64,000 bases of DNA from Halomonas sp. TA22 (GTDB taxonomy: Bacteria > Pseudomonadota > Gammaproteobacteria > Pseudomonadales > Halomonadaceae), in contig NZ_CP053108.1 in the NCBI RefSeq assembly GCF_013009075.1, positions 1,550,001 through 1,614,000 of the forward strand, written 5' to 3'. The position numbers and the translations under genes were made by a program. Under the pieces are notes generated by a model that made no database searches, was not told the origin of the DNA, and saw only the letters and a list, made by a program, of their open reading frames with translations. Below are positions 48,042 through 55,865 of the stretch, piece after piece (the first letter of the stretch is position 1; each line of letters starts with the position of its first letter).

Positions 48042-48332
48042 TCAGCGCCCCCCGGTGATCGCAGCGCCGGGGCTCATGCTCCAGGCGTTCATCGTGGCCC
48101 GTAGCAGCAACGCCGAGCCGAGGGAGGAAAGGCCAATATCGAACCCTGCGAGCTGGATGAACCAGAGAGCTTCCCCGACCGAGCCCAGGTAGGTTCTGGC
48201 TTGATTGAGGATGCCGGTAATCAGCACCGCGCCAATGGTCGTGAAGACGACCAGGGAGGCAACGCGGGCGATCAGTGAGCCGACCAGGAAGGTCGAGAAG
48301 CCAGTCAGAATGGTGACGAGAATTGCAGGCAT
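48042..48332 (-). CDS. DUF2523-type minor coat protein (gpVI-like)
   Basis: 96 residues, almost entirely hydrophobic with three membrane segments. Small proteins of this kind lie between the adsorption protein and Zot in filamentous phages and cap the virion end. GAGG eight bases upstream of the ATG. Two bases before zot. Confidence 0.8.
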   Translation of the reverse strand: MPAILVTILTGFSTFLVGSLIARVASLVVFTTIGAVLITGILNQARTYLGSVGEALWFIQLAGFDIGLSSLGSALLLRATMNAWSMSPGAAITGGR

Positions 48333-48342
48333 GGCGATATCC

Positions 48343-49647
48343 TCATGCAGCCGAGCGATTGCCCAGGACGATGTATAGGGACAGGATCATGGAGAGCGCG
48401 ATCACGGCACCGCGAATCATCCCGGCGAGATCGCAGAACGGGCGCCATTCAAGGGTGACACTGCCGCTCATGGGAAAGGGGAGGTTGATCACAGTCGGCG
48501 CAGGGCAAACACCGGAGCCAAGGCCCATGGAGTAGTCGGGCAGCGACTCGATGGTTTCGACTTGCCATTGGGGTTCGGTATCAGGAAACGGTTGAATAGG
48601 GCCAGTCCAGCTATCCAGCATTTCATCCTGGGCTTCTTTAGCATCCGTTTCAGTATCAGGATGCGAGATAGGTCGCCCGGTTAATTGCTGGTAAAGATTT
48701 TCGTTTTGCTTCAATACCTCTTTTGCCACTTCTGGCGATACGTTCTTACCAGGAGAGGAACCCGAAGAAGACGACAGCTTATCGGCAAATGGGATAACAC
48801 TGATTTGTTCGCGCCAGTCGGGAACATCAATGCCCATATCAAATAGCTGCTCTGCTATTTCAGGCGGTAGATGTTCATCTATTTTTTCAAAATCAGATTC
48901 GGATGTAACAGGCAAAGTAGGCGCAATACTAGGATCAATAGGAACAAAATCTGGCAAATTACGATAGCACCTGGTCTGATATGATCCAGAAGACGTTTTA
49001 ACAGCAGCGGGGATTGAATAAACAGGATCATTACATCGCCAAAAAGCATATCCAGTCCACAAATAACCCGACTGTGTATACGTTCGCGTTAAGCTCGCAG
49101 TGTGTGCAAAGTTTTGGCAATGCACAGCATTTGATGTTTCTGACCTAGAATAACTGCAATATTCTCCGTAAGGAGGACTAATATAAAGAGACCCCGAACC
49201 GCCTTGCCCAACATCATAAACAGGAACATTGGTAATAGCAGTAGGCGCCGTCTCATCAATCTTAACAACCTCGCCCGATTCTGATAACAAATAACCTGCG
49301 GCCAAAACAGCAACCTGTAGACCCGGATGCATAACACCACGCCGAAGCGCTGATAATGCAGCATTACGATATGTTGCAGCAGGAACAGCGACCGAACCAG
49401 AGGTGTAACGTGTAACCGCGCCCGGTAAATTGGTATGCACCGCACGATAGTTTGTTGTCACCATCGCAGTACCCGACTGCTTTGAAGCATTCATACCGGA
49501 AAGGGCGGCAATCGAAGCGCGGCTATTGGCAGAGTAATAGGGCGGGTAATCAGGTGCGCCTTGCGCTAGTGCTTGAACAGGAGCCAGAAGGCAGGCAGCA
49601 AGGCCAATAGCACCAACATACCGGGGGAGAGTTCGAGCATTGATCAT
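48343..49647 (-). CDS. Adsorption protein, pIII/TspB-like
   Basis: 434 residues. Signal peptide (LACLLAPVQALA region, cleavage near residue 29), a long Ser/Thr/Tyr-rich middle, and a C-terminal CPAPTVINLPFP then FCDLAGMIRGAVIALSMIL membrane anchor, the TspB-like arrangement. It should bind the host pilus or receptor. The middle (about 48600-49400) is more AT-rich than the ends, suggesting domain exchange. Confidence 0.78.
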   Translation of the reverse strand: MINARTLPRYVGAIGLAACLLAPVQALAQGAPDYPPYYSANSRASIAALSGMNASKQSGTAMVTTNYRAVHTNLPGAVTRYTSGSVAVPAATYRNAALSALRRGVMHPGLQVAVLAAGYLLSESGEVVKIDETAPTAITNVPVYDVGQGGSGSLYISPPYGEYCSYSRSETSNAVHCQNFAHTASLTRTYTQSGYLWTGYAFWRCNDPVYSIPAAVKTSSGSYQTRCYRNLPDFVPIDPSIAPTLPVTSESDFEKIDEHLPPEIAEQLFDMGIDVPDWREQISVIPFADKLSSSSGSSPGKNVSPEVAKEVLKQNENLYQQLTGRPISHPDTETDAKEAQDEMLDSWTGPIQPFPDTEPQWQVETIESLPDYSMGLGSGVCPAPTVINLPFPMSGSVTLEWRPFCDLAGMIRGAVIALSMILSLYIVLGNRSAA

Positions 49648-49676
49648 GGCCTCGTGTCCTGGTGTGAGTGGCTGAA

Positions 49677-49702
49677 CGAAAAACGGCCCCCGAAGGGGCC
49701 GG
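49677..49702 (-). terminator. Terminator after major coat gene
   Basis: On the minus strand GGCCCC, TTCG loop, GGGGCC, then GTTTTT, 22 bases after the coat gene stop. It corresponds to the central terminator of filamentous phages, which keeps coat protein expression high. Confidence 0.88.
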
Positions 49703-49723
49703 GGTGGTGTCCGATCGTGGCGA

Positions 49724-49936
49724 TCAGCGCATCACGCGACGGATCAGGCTGAACACCATGATGGCGGCCAGCACACCGAGTACGGCGAGACCTACGGCAC
49801 CGACCGGGCCCATGGCTCCTTCGATGGTGGAGACAAGGCCGGCGGTATCCACTTCCTGGGCCATGACAGCACCGGAGGCGAGGAAGGCAGCGGGAGCGAC
49901 GACGATGGCTTTCTTGGCTTGCTTGATGAGACGCAT
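49724..49936 (-). CDS. Major coat protein (pVIII-like)
   Basis: 70 residues. Signal peptide with a Lys-rich start (MRLIKQAKKA) and cleavage after AVMA (residue 26), a short acidic mature N-terminus (QEVDTAG), a membrane segment (AVGLAVLGVLAAIMVFSLI) and basic C-terminus RRVMR: the textbook inovirus coat layout. Mature length about 44. Confidence 0.9.
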   Translation of the reverse strand: MRLIKQAKKAIVVAPAAFLASGAVMAQEVDTAGLVSTIEGAMGPVGAVGLAVLGVLAAIMVFSLIRRVMR

Positions 49937-49941
49937 GGTTG

Positions 49942-50157
49942 TTACCTCATGAACGAGTGGAGTTGTTGCGCGACTGCGCGTAGTGCCCAGGCGGTGGCCC
50001 AGACGGTACCGATTGCCCCGGCGATCAGGATCGCGCCGGGAACATCTAGCCAAGGCTCAGCGGCAGCATTGGCTAAATCCGTTGCCTCGACCCACTGGAG
50101 CGCACCGGCACAGGTGTCCAGGGCGTCATCCCAATCGAGGCAGACTTGAACGTGCAT
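49942..50157 (-). CDS. Small inovirus membrane protein
   Basis: 71 residues: an acidic N-terminal part with two Cys, then one membrane segment (AILIAGAIGTVWATAWAL). Possibly a minor coat protein (pVII/pIX position). Start shares one base with the previous stop (TAATG). Confidence 0.65.
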   Translation of the reverse strand: MHVQVCLDWDDALDTCAGALQWVEATDLANAAAEPWLDVPGAILIAGAIGTVWATAWALRAVAQQLHSFMR

Positions 50158-50501
50158 TAGTTGGCCGCTGCCTTGCTGTTGCTGCTGGCATTGCTGGTGG
50201 CCGCAGCGGTTGGGGTGGCAATGGCGGAGGGCTTGCGCACGGCGATGGCGTGCATGGTCATCTTGCCGCCCGAGACGCGCATTTCAGCGTCAATCTCGAG
50301 GTTGCAGGGCAGGTGCGCGGCGTGGGGGCGCAGCTGGTCGAGAATTTCGTACGGGGCTGACATCGTCATGACGTCATGACCGACCCGGTTGTCGTTGCTG
50401 GGGTCGGCTTCGTTCATGAGGGTAATCTTGGCGCCTTTGATGCCGCCGTCCATGGAGTAACGCATGGCACCGATCACGCGGGCTTGAATGGTGTTGATCA
50501 T
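50157..50501 (-). CDS. Probable ssDNA-binding protein (gene V-like)
   Basis: 114 residues; a beta-rich first 90 residues, followed by an Ala/Ser/Thr-rich tail. Size and position upstream of the coat gene match the gene V protein of filamentous phages. The call is by position; no signature motif was recognised. Confidence 0.5.
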   Translation of the reverse strand: MINTIQARVIGAMRYSMDGGIKGAKITLMNEADPSNDNRVGHDVMTMSAPYEILDQLRPHAAHLPCNLEIDAEMRVSGGKMTMHAIAVRKPSAIATPTAAATSNASSNSKAAAN

Positions 50502-50740
50502 GATGTGGTCCTTCCTTCGTTGGCTTGGGTTCTGGCTGCTTGTGCTTCGCAGTGGCGAGCGAGAACAGCGAGCTCAGTGGTAAGGGGTGACAGGCCTTCG
50601 GTCACCCGGTGGTGATATTCGGCCAGGGCGTAGAGCAGCGCGGCCTTGCCGTACTCGCGGCCTTGGAGGCAACGGCTTGCCCGCTCCCTCAAGGCTCGGG
50701 GCTCCGGGCAGGCGTGTGCCTGCGCCGTACCCTGGCCCAT
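50498..50740 (-). CDS. Small inovirus protein, unknown
   Basis: Up to 80 residues; helical C-terminal part (YGKAALLYALAEYHHRVTEGL). Its stop overlaps the next start (ATGA), which supports translation. The start is uncertain: the frame is open much further upstream, but that part runs through the 124-bp hairpin. ATG at 50740 lies at the hairpin foot. Confidence 0.5.
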   Translation of the reverse strand: MGQGTAQAHACPEPRALRERASRCLQGREYGKAALLYALAEYHHRVTEGLSPLTTELAVLARHCEAQAARTQANEGRTTS

Positions 50741-50858
50741 CGGTCGGCTCGCACGGCAGCCGACGCCAGCGCCCCGGTCAAGGGCGCTCGCTGCGCGAGC
50801 ACCCTCGCCCTTGACCGGGACACTGTCGCCGACTCGGGGAGCCGTGCGACCGATGGGC
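50735..50858. repeat. 124-bp hairpin, candidate phage origin/packaging signal
   Basis: Outer arms GCCCATCGGT and ACCGATGGGC, then CGCACGGC/GCCGTGCG, inner arms CCCGGTCAAGGGCG (one base offset) and CGCCCTTGACCGGG, and a tip GCTCGC/GCGAGC. Filamentous phages carry such hairpins for minus-strand synthesis and packaging. Confidence 0.75.
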
Positions 50859-50886
50859 GACGGGTGACGGGCAGGCATGAACACGT

Positions 50887-51093
50887 TTAGCGCTCCGAGC
50901 CCTGGGAGCGGGCGTCGTTGGTGGCTTCGAGGGCGCTGGTGTCGCCGGCCTCGAGGCGTGCCAGCCCGGCCTGGAGCAGCCGTTCCCCCAGGGCGGAGGG
51001 GGTGAGGCCGTGGGTACCTGCCTGGATCAGGTACCGACTGTGCGTGTCCTGTTCCAGGAACACGCGAATGGGCTGTTTCTTGCCTGTGGTCAT
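50887..51093 (-). CDS. Small prophage protein, possible DNA-binding
   Basis: 68 residues. Basic N-terminus (TTGKKQPIRVFLEQDTHSRY) then two helices (TPSALGERLLQAGLARLEAG), which resembles a ribbon-helix-helix layout. The family is not recognised. AGGAAC-like sequence upstream. Confidence 0.55.
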   Translation of the reverse strand: MTTGKKQPIRVFLEQDTHSRYLIQAGTHGLTPSALGERLLQAGLARLEAGDTSALEATNDARSQGSER

Positions 51094-51239
51094 TGGGTGT
51101 TCCTCTCGTTGAGGGGTTGGGGATAAGTAGCGTTGTGGAAAAAAGCGGCCCGTTCGGTCGTTGTGGACAAGAAGGGAAGGGCGACACGAACGGCGTCACG
51201 GGCCGAAGGCTTGGGGACGCTACGGGGGTAAACGGCGGT

Positions 51240-51509
51240 TTAGGCGCTGGTGGCGTGGGCGGTGTAGGCACGCCGGACGAGGGCCAACGCGGCTTCCAGG
51301 GAGGCGATACCGGGCACGAAGACGCCGTGACTGCCGGGAACGATGGAGCGCTCCAGGGAGACGCCACGCGGGGCGTCGGCCATGTCGGCGAAGTAGACGG
51401 TGTAGGTGCCGTCGATCCGGCTTTGATAGATGTAGCCGGCTTCGCGGCCTTCGACCTGGAAGAAGCGGGCGGTGCCCAGGGAGTCGGTGACGGTGCGGAA
51501 GGTGATCAT
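51240..51509 (-). CDS. Small inovirus protein, unknown
   Basis: 89 residues starting MITFRTVTD, mixed alpha/beta, no motif recognised. Start overlaps the upstream excisionase-like gene stop (ATGA), so both are expressed together early in the lytic transcript. Confidence 0.6.
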   Translation of the reverse strand: MITFRTVTDSLGTARFFQVEGREAGYIYQSRIDGTYTVYFADMADAPRGVSLERSIVPGSHGVFVPGIASLEAALALVRRAYTAHATSA

Positions 51510-51712
51510 GACCAGTCCTCCGCTTGCAGGCACTGCGCGTTGAGCAGGGCGACGTTGATGAGGCGGTAGCGACCGATCTTGATGGTGGGCAGGTAGCCAC
51601 GGCGGATATGGCCGTAGATCACGCCTTCATCGAGGCCGGAAAGCTGCGAGAAGCGTTCGATGGTCATGGTGGGCACGGTGGCCGGGACCTGGGGCGCGTT
51701 GCTCGTTTCCAT
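51506..51712 (-). CDS. Excisionase-like MerR-type HTH protein
   Basis: 68 residues. The sequence FSQLSGLDEGVIYGHIRRGYLPTIKIGRYRLIN is a typical HTH_17/excisionase helix-turn-helix with wing. First gene of the minus-strand operon, divergent from the repressor. It may control excision or early transcription. Confidence 0.75.
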   Translation of the reverse strand: METSNAPQVPATVPTMTIERFSQLSGLDEGVIYGHIRRGYLPTIKIGRYRLINVALLNAQCLQAEDWS

Positions 51713-51777
51713 TTGTCATTCCCTGCACTGTGTTGGCCTGTGGTAGGCTCCGATTAGTATTATCAAGTTTTTGGTGG

Positions 51778-51819
51778 GTGTACTCATAACAGAGGCCACC
51801 TTTGATCGAAGTGTACTCA
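51778..51819. promoter_or_regulatory. Putative repressor operators, GTGTACTCA repeated
   Basis: GTGTACTCA occurs at 51778-51786 and 51811-51819, 33 bp apart centre to centre, between the divergent excisionase-like and repressor genes. Likely binding sites of the repressor. Confidence 0.5.
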
Positions 51820-51830
51820 GAGTTAAGTGC

Positions 51831-52115
51831 ATGTCAAGCGAGCTAGCGAGAAAAATCCGGGAGATTCGCGAAGCTGAAACCTCAGGTCGTGCTGAGTTTT
51901 CTCAAGTGATTGGTATTGCTAAGAAAACACTTGAAGGAATTGAGCAGACAGGGCGAGTACCTAAAGGGGATTTGCTTGAGGCGATTTGCAAGCAGTGGCC
52001 TAAATACACACTTTGGCTAATGACCGACCAGGTAAGCGAAGAAGCGGGCCAGGTGAGCCCGGAAATAGAAAAGGCACGGAAAGCGTTTAAGAAAACGGGA
52101 ACGGCTACCGATTAG
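51831..52115 (+). CDS. Phage repressor-like HTH protein
   Basis: 94 residues with an HTH (RAEFSQVIGIAKKTLEGIEQTGRVP) and the segment CKQWPKYTLWLMTD, typical of small phage regulators. Divergent from the lytic operon, so it probably maintains the prophage state. Lower GC than the structural genes. Confidence 0.75.
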   Translation: MSSELARKIREIREAETSGRAEFSQVIGIAKKTLEGIEQTGRVPKGDLLEAICKQWPKYTLWLMTDQVSEEAGQVSPEIEKARKAFKKTGTATD

Positions 52116-52232
52116 CGAAACGGATTGTGGATAATTGGTATCGAGCCGGTGGGGATAACGAGAATAATAAATTGGGTGCGTAGGGAACGCCCCTGACGAC
52201 TTTCTACTAACCAAGAAGAATTAGGGGGCGTA

Positions 52233-52577
52233 ATGGGGATCCAAGATAGAGATTACTACTGGGAAAATAGAGATCGGCGTGAAGCTAAAAGGAAAACCAG
52301 TAGAAAGAATAATCCTAATAGCACGATTGAAGATATGAATGTTCCTACATCTGGGAGGCGGAATATAAAAAAGTGCTTTCGCTTCCCTAGTCGGAATGTT
52401 AAAAAATATAATATAGATGGCTGGCCTGGCGATGTGCCAATCAGGCTGATAAGACTCACTCCTGCTGTTTTCTTTTTATTAGGATTTCTTACGGCTCTCA
52501 TTGGTATGATAATTATTTTTAGTATAAACCATGATTTGGCTTATAATTTTTTGGCTTACTTGATAAGCCTTTCTTGA
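52233..52577 (+). CDS. Small membrane protein of prophage cargo, unknown
   Basis: 114 residues: a highly basic hydrophilic N-terminus (RDRREAKRKTSRKNN) and two hydrophobic segments at the C-terminus (TPAVFFLLGFLTALIGMIIIF and a following one). AT-rich. Located between the repressor and the Kiwa-like genes. Function unknown. Confidence 0.55.
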   Translation: MGIQDRDYYWENRDRREAKRKTSRKNNPNSTIEDMNVPTSGRRNIKKCFRFPSRNVKKYNIDGWPGDVPIRLIRLTPAVFFLLGFLTALIGMIIIFSINHDLAYNFLAYLISLS

Positions 52578-52626
52578 TAAAACCGAGGTTGCCCGGGGGA
52601 TAAGGGAGGAGTAAGGGAGTGGGTGA

Positions 52627-52632
52627 TATAAT
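52627..52632 (+). promoter_or_regulatory. Possible -10 box for cargo operon
   Basis: TATAAT 57 bp before the kwaA-like start. No good -35 was found. Confidence 0.35.
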
Positions 52633-52688
52633 AGAAATAGAAATTATCATTCCTGTATGCTTTATGCAGAGATTAGTCTAGGCTGCTT

Positions 52689-53288
52689 ATGCAATTAAAA
52701 ACAGCCTCTGCATTTTTAATATTCTGCGGATCTTACCTTCCGCTGAGTGTGATTTTGCTTATTAAAGACTTTGATCAAGAGGCGATAAATGATCCTGTTT
52801 GTTGGCAGTTTTACAGAAAAGAAGTTAGCTGCTATTTGCCTTTTGATAATCCTATTTCAAGCTTAGGTGTTGTTTGCTTCTGCTTAACATGCTTAGCTTT
52901 GTCTTTATTCTTACTAAAATCTATACGGTGTAAGAACGAAGTCAAGGTTTTGGAGGTTAAGCATGTGCCTGTAGATCTTATGAATTACGTGTTGCCTTAT
53001 ATTGTTGCTTTTATAACAATTGATTATTCTAATGGGCAAGATTTGATTGGGTATGGCTTTTTCTTGGTATGGATTTTTTGGATAACCTACAAGTCTGGAA
53101 GAGCAATTCTTAATCCTATGATGACGGTTTTTGGATGGAGGTTATATGAGGTTTCTTATACTGTATATGAGGAAGGTGCAGTTAAAACAGGAGTTATGCT
53201 TTCTAACTCCGATCTAGCACCTGTGGAATATGTTAGGCACAATAAAATACAAGATGTAATGATCGCGCGGAGGGAACATGGTGGATAA
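52689..53288 (+). CDS. kwaA: Kiwa-like anti-phage membrane protein KwaA
   Basis: 199 residues with four membrane segments (about residues 5-25, 57-76, 98-115 and 120-138), then a cytoplasmic C-terminus. Published Kiwa systems consist of a four-helix membrane protein KwaA and a DUF4868 protein KwaB. Length, topology and the 11-bp overlap with the KwaB-like gene fit. Very AT-rich compared with the host. Sequence identity to KwaA was not tested. Confidence 0.78.
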   Translation: MQLKTASAFLIFCGSYLPLSVILLIKDFDQEAINDPVCWQFYRKEVSCYLPFDNPISSLGVVCFCLTCLALSLFLLKSIRCKNEVKVLEVKHVPVDLMNYVLPYIVAFITIDYSNGQDLIGYGFFLVWIFWITYKSGRAILNPMMTVFGWRLYEVSYTVYEEGAVKTGVMLSNSDLAPVEYVRHNKIQDVMIARREHGG

Positions 53289-54204
53289 TTTTAAACAATT
53301 GAAGGAATTCGATTTCGAAGGTTCAGTTGTAAGCTTATGGATATTTAAATCGGGAGCGGATGTTAAGAATAAAAATTTACCGAGATATACCGGAAGATGG
53401 GTAGAGACCGGTGAGGAATTAGACGAAAATCTAATTGAAGTTGTGCGCGATGAAATAGACAAGGTCGAAGAAATTAAAGAATTTCAAACCCTGGCTCAAA
53501 ATCATGAGACTTCTGCTTTGTATATAAGCTACGAAGAAACTCATGTTGGATTAATATTAGATGCATGTCGTGAAAAGCATGATAAAAAAAGGATAATGAA
53601 GGTTAAGGACATACAAAACGCAAAATTCTATGTTGTTGTATATGTCAAAAATGGTCAAACGGTTTATGGGCTTAAGCAGACGTCCTCGAGCTGGAAAGGA
53701 ATTAAAAGAAAAACTTTATTTAATGTTAATTTCAATGGGGAAGAATTAGAGATCGAACAAGACAACTCATTTTACATGAGTAAAAATTTTGATGTTTTAG
53801 TGTTCGGAGATAGCATTTTCGCTCTCGATAAAAACAGATGCGAAACCATACTTAATTATAAGAAAGCTCATATAAAAAATTTTGATGCTCTTTGCGCCGA
53901 CAAAGAGTTTGTATCTCTTTTTGACGATTTGGCGCTAATAGAAGAATATGTAGGAAATAACAAGATTCACCTTAGACGAGCTGCGGTTATACAAGAAAAG
54001 GGTTATTATCGTGACCCGTTATTTATTCAAAGCTTAATAGATAATTTAGAACGCTTAAAATTTCAAATAAAAGTAAGCGATGATGGCAAAATTGTTGTTT
54101 CTAAAGAAGCCTGCAGAGATATATTTCAAGCCCTTTTGGATCATCGTTTGATATCGCATTACGGCGATAAAGCCTACGATGTACAAGAAACAACAGATGT
54201 TTAA
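53278..54204 (+). CDS. kwaB: Kiwa-like protein KwaB (DUF4868)
   Basis: 308 residues, the usual KwaB size. The N-terminal half is acidic and alpha/beta; the middle (AKFYVVVYVKNGQ, then KNFDVLVFGDSIFALDKNRCETIL) and the following helical part look like DUF4868, which binds DNA in Kiwa and acts with membrane KwaA after phage infection. GGAGGG five bases before the ATG. No nuclease motif seen. Confidence 0.8.
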   Translation: MVDNFKQLKEFDFEGSVVSLWIFKSGADVKNKNLPRYTGRWVETGEELDENLIEVVRDEIDKVEEIKEFQTLAQNHETSALYISYEETHVGLILDACREKHDKKRIMKVKDIQNAKFYVVVYVKNGQTVYGLKQTSSSWKGIKRKTLFNVNFNGEELEIEQDNSFYMSKNFDVLVFGDSIFALDKNRCETILNYKKAHIKNFDALCADKEFVSLFDDLALIEEYVGNNKIHLRRAAVIQEKGYYRDPLFIQSLIDNLERLKFQIKVSDDGKIVVSKEACRDIFQALLDHRLISHYGDKAYDVQETTDV

Positions 54205-54241
54205 TATAATTTTATAGTATTTTATAAGTGACGGTCATGCT

Positions 54242-55789
54242 ATGGTTGATTTAGGTGATTTGGGCGAAACTAATTTCAAGTTATTGTCTGAGAAAGCTGG
54301 TTTTTTTGTTAATAAAGCTTATAAGGATACGACAGGCTGGGACTATATTTTAGAGCTTCCATTTGAATCAGGCACGACCGCAAGCGAGGTGCATAAGCCA
54401 GCGGCTACTTGTAAGGTTCAAGTTAAAGCCACAAAAAAGAAGAAGAAAAGACTTGCTGTTAAATTGTCTAATTTAAGGAGGCTGGCTACTGATACTATGC
54501 CTGCATTCTATGTGTTCATAGAATTTGACAATAAAGATGAACCTGAAAATGTATATGTTGTGCATCTCGATAGCACATTGATAACTAAAGTTTTAGAAAG
54601 AATATATAAACTTAACAGCGAAGGGTTTGATGCTAATAATCTACACAAAAAAAAGATGGAAATAAGATATGGAGAAGAATCAAGGTTAGCTATTGTTAGT
54701 GGCGTTTGTTTAAAAGAATATTTGTTGAAATGTATAGGCAATAATGTTTTGGATTACATTGATAAAAAGAAAAAACACTTGGAATCTACAGGATTCGAAA
54801 CAGGGCGCAGGAAATTCACATTCAATTTAAAAAAAGGGTCTGATGTTTCTGAATTGATAAATATGACTCTTGGTGTCGAAGGAAGTGTTGAAGTTGAAAA
54901 TGCAACCTTTTATGAAGAAAGGTTTGGGGTAAAAGATAAAAACTCATTTGTAAAAGGTCCAGGAAAATTATCAATTTTTCCTGTTTCTGCTGACTCAGAA
55001 GGTGTGATTTTAATCAGGGGTAACAAGCTTTCACATGGGGCTAGCTTCCCAGTAAAGCTGTTTTCTACAGTTTTTAATGCCTTGGCTAATGAAAGTGATA
55101 GATCTGTAAGAATAGCTAATGAGTTTTTCAGCATAAAAATATTTCCTTACTCCAATAAAATGGTTATAAGTTTCAACATCAATTACAACAGGCCTTATTC
55201 TTTAGGCCAGTTAAAAGATTTTTTTTATGCATTGGATATTATTCTGTCGCCTGGCCGGGACTTTATATTAGATATTGCTATTGATGGCCGCCCTAAGGTT
55301 AGGCAGAATTTAAAAGGTGTCTCTTGCGATTTTGACTATAAGCGCGATATGCTTTTGGTAGAAGCTGCACGTGAACTATGTCAATATTTTGATGTTGTCA
55401 ATAACATTACCGCTTCAGTATCAGATCTTGACCGATTCGAAAATAATATTCAGGATTTTAATAGGCTGTTAAAGAGCGGAACATATGTTTTTAGAGCTAG
55501 TTTTAAATCTTTAGAAATCGGCGTCGATAATGCTGAAATTGCTATTTCTATTTTTTCCATGGGGGCATGGGTGGGCGATCACTATCTTGGGGGGCTGTTT
55601 TCGTTAAAGGGGAAGTTAACAAATATTGAAGATAACGAATATAAAATTGAAGGGGGAGAAGTTAAGCTGGAGAGTCCCATAATCCTCGAAAAAACGCATG
55701 ATGTTACTAAGGAGGATTTACACGAGGAAATGATGAGGGTTGCAGAAAAGTATGAAAAAGATTACATTGTTTTTATATCCGAGTCTTGA
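54242..55789 (+). CDS. DUF4365-like putative nuclease, third cargo gene
   Basis: 515 residues. The first 165 or so resemble DUF4365: GETNF near residue 9, GWDYILE (Asp34) and CKVQVKAT (Gln60, Lys62), a PD-(D/E)xK-type arrangement. The remaining 350 residues are mixed alpha/beta with no recognised family. 37 bp after kwaB, same strand and same AT-rich composition, so probably part of the same defence unit. Nuclease activity is inference. Confidence 0.65.
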   Translation: MVDLGDLGETNFKLLSEKAGFFVNKAYKDTTGWDYILELPFESGTTASEVHKPAATCKVQVKATKKKKKRLAVKLSNLRRLATDTMPAFYVFIEFDNKDEPENVYVVHLDSTLITKVLERIYKLNSEGFDANNLHKKKMEIRYGEESRLAIVSGVCLKEYLLKCIGNNVLDYIDKKKKHLESTGFETGRRKFTFNLKKGSDVSELINMTLGVEGSVEVENATFYEERFGVKDKNSFVKGPGKLSIFPVSADSEGVILIRGNKLSHGASFPVKLFSTVFNALANESDRSVRIANEFFSIKIFPYSNKMVISFNINYNRPYSLGQLKDFFYALDIILSPGRDFILDIAIDGRPKVRQNLKGVSCDFDYKRDMLLVEAARELCQYFDVVNNITASVSDLDRFENNIQDFNRLLKSGTYVFRASFKSLEIGVDNAEIAISIFSMGAWVGDHYLGGLFSLKGKLTNIEDNEYKIEGGEVKLESPIILEKTHDVTKEDLHEEMMRVAEKYEKDYIVFISES

Positions 55790-55865
55790 TTGAAAAGAGA
55801 GGGCGGGCTAGGATTTCATAGTTAAAGTTGTCTTCGTGTTATTATAAATTGATTTTGTTAACAGG

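Noticed and set aside
50735-50858. CRISPR or IS terminal repeats
   Set aside because: A single inverted repeat with no repeat-spacer units and no transposase next to it.
50741-51367. Long open frame extending the small phage gene upstream
   Set aside because: It crosses the 124-bp hairpin and overlaps other small genes in another frame; only the 3' part has coding support.
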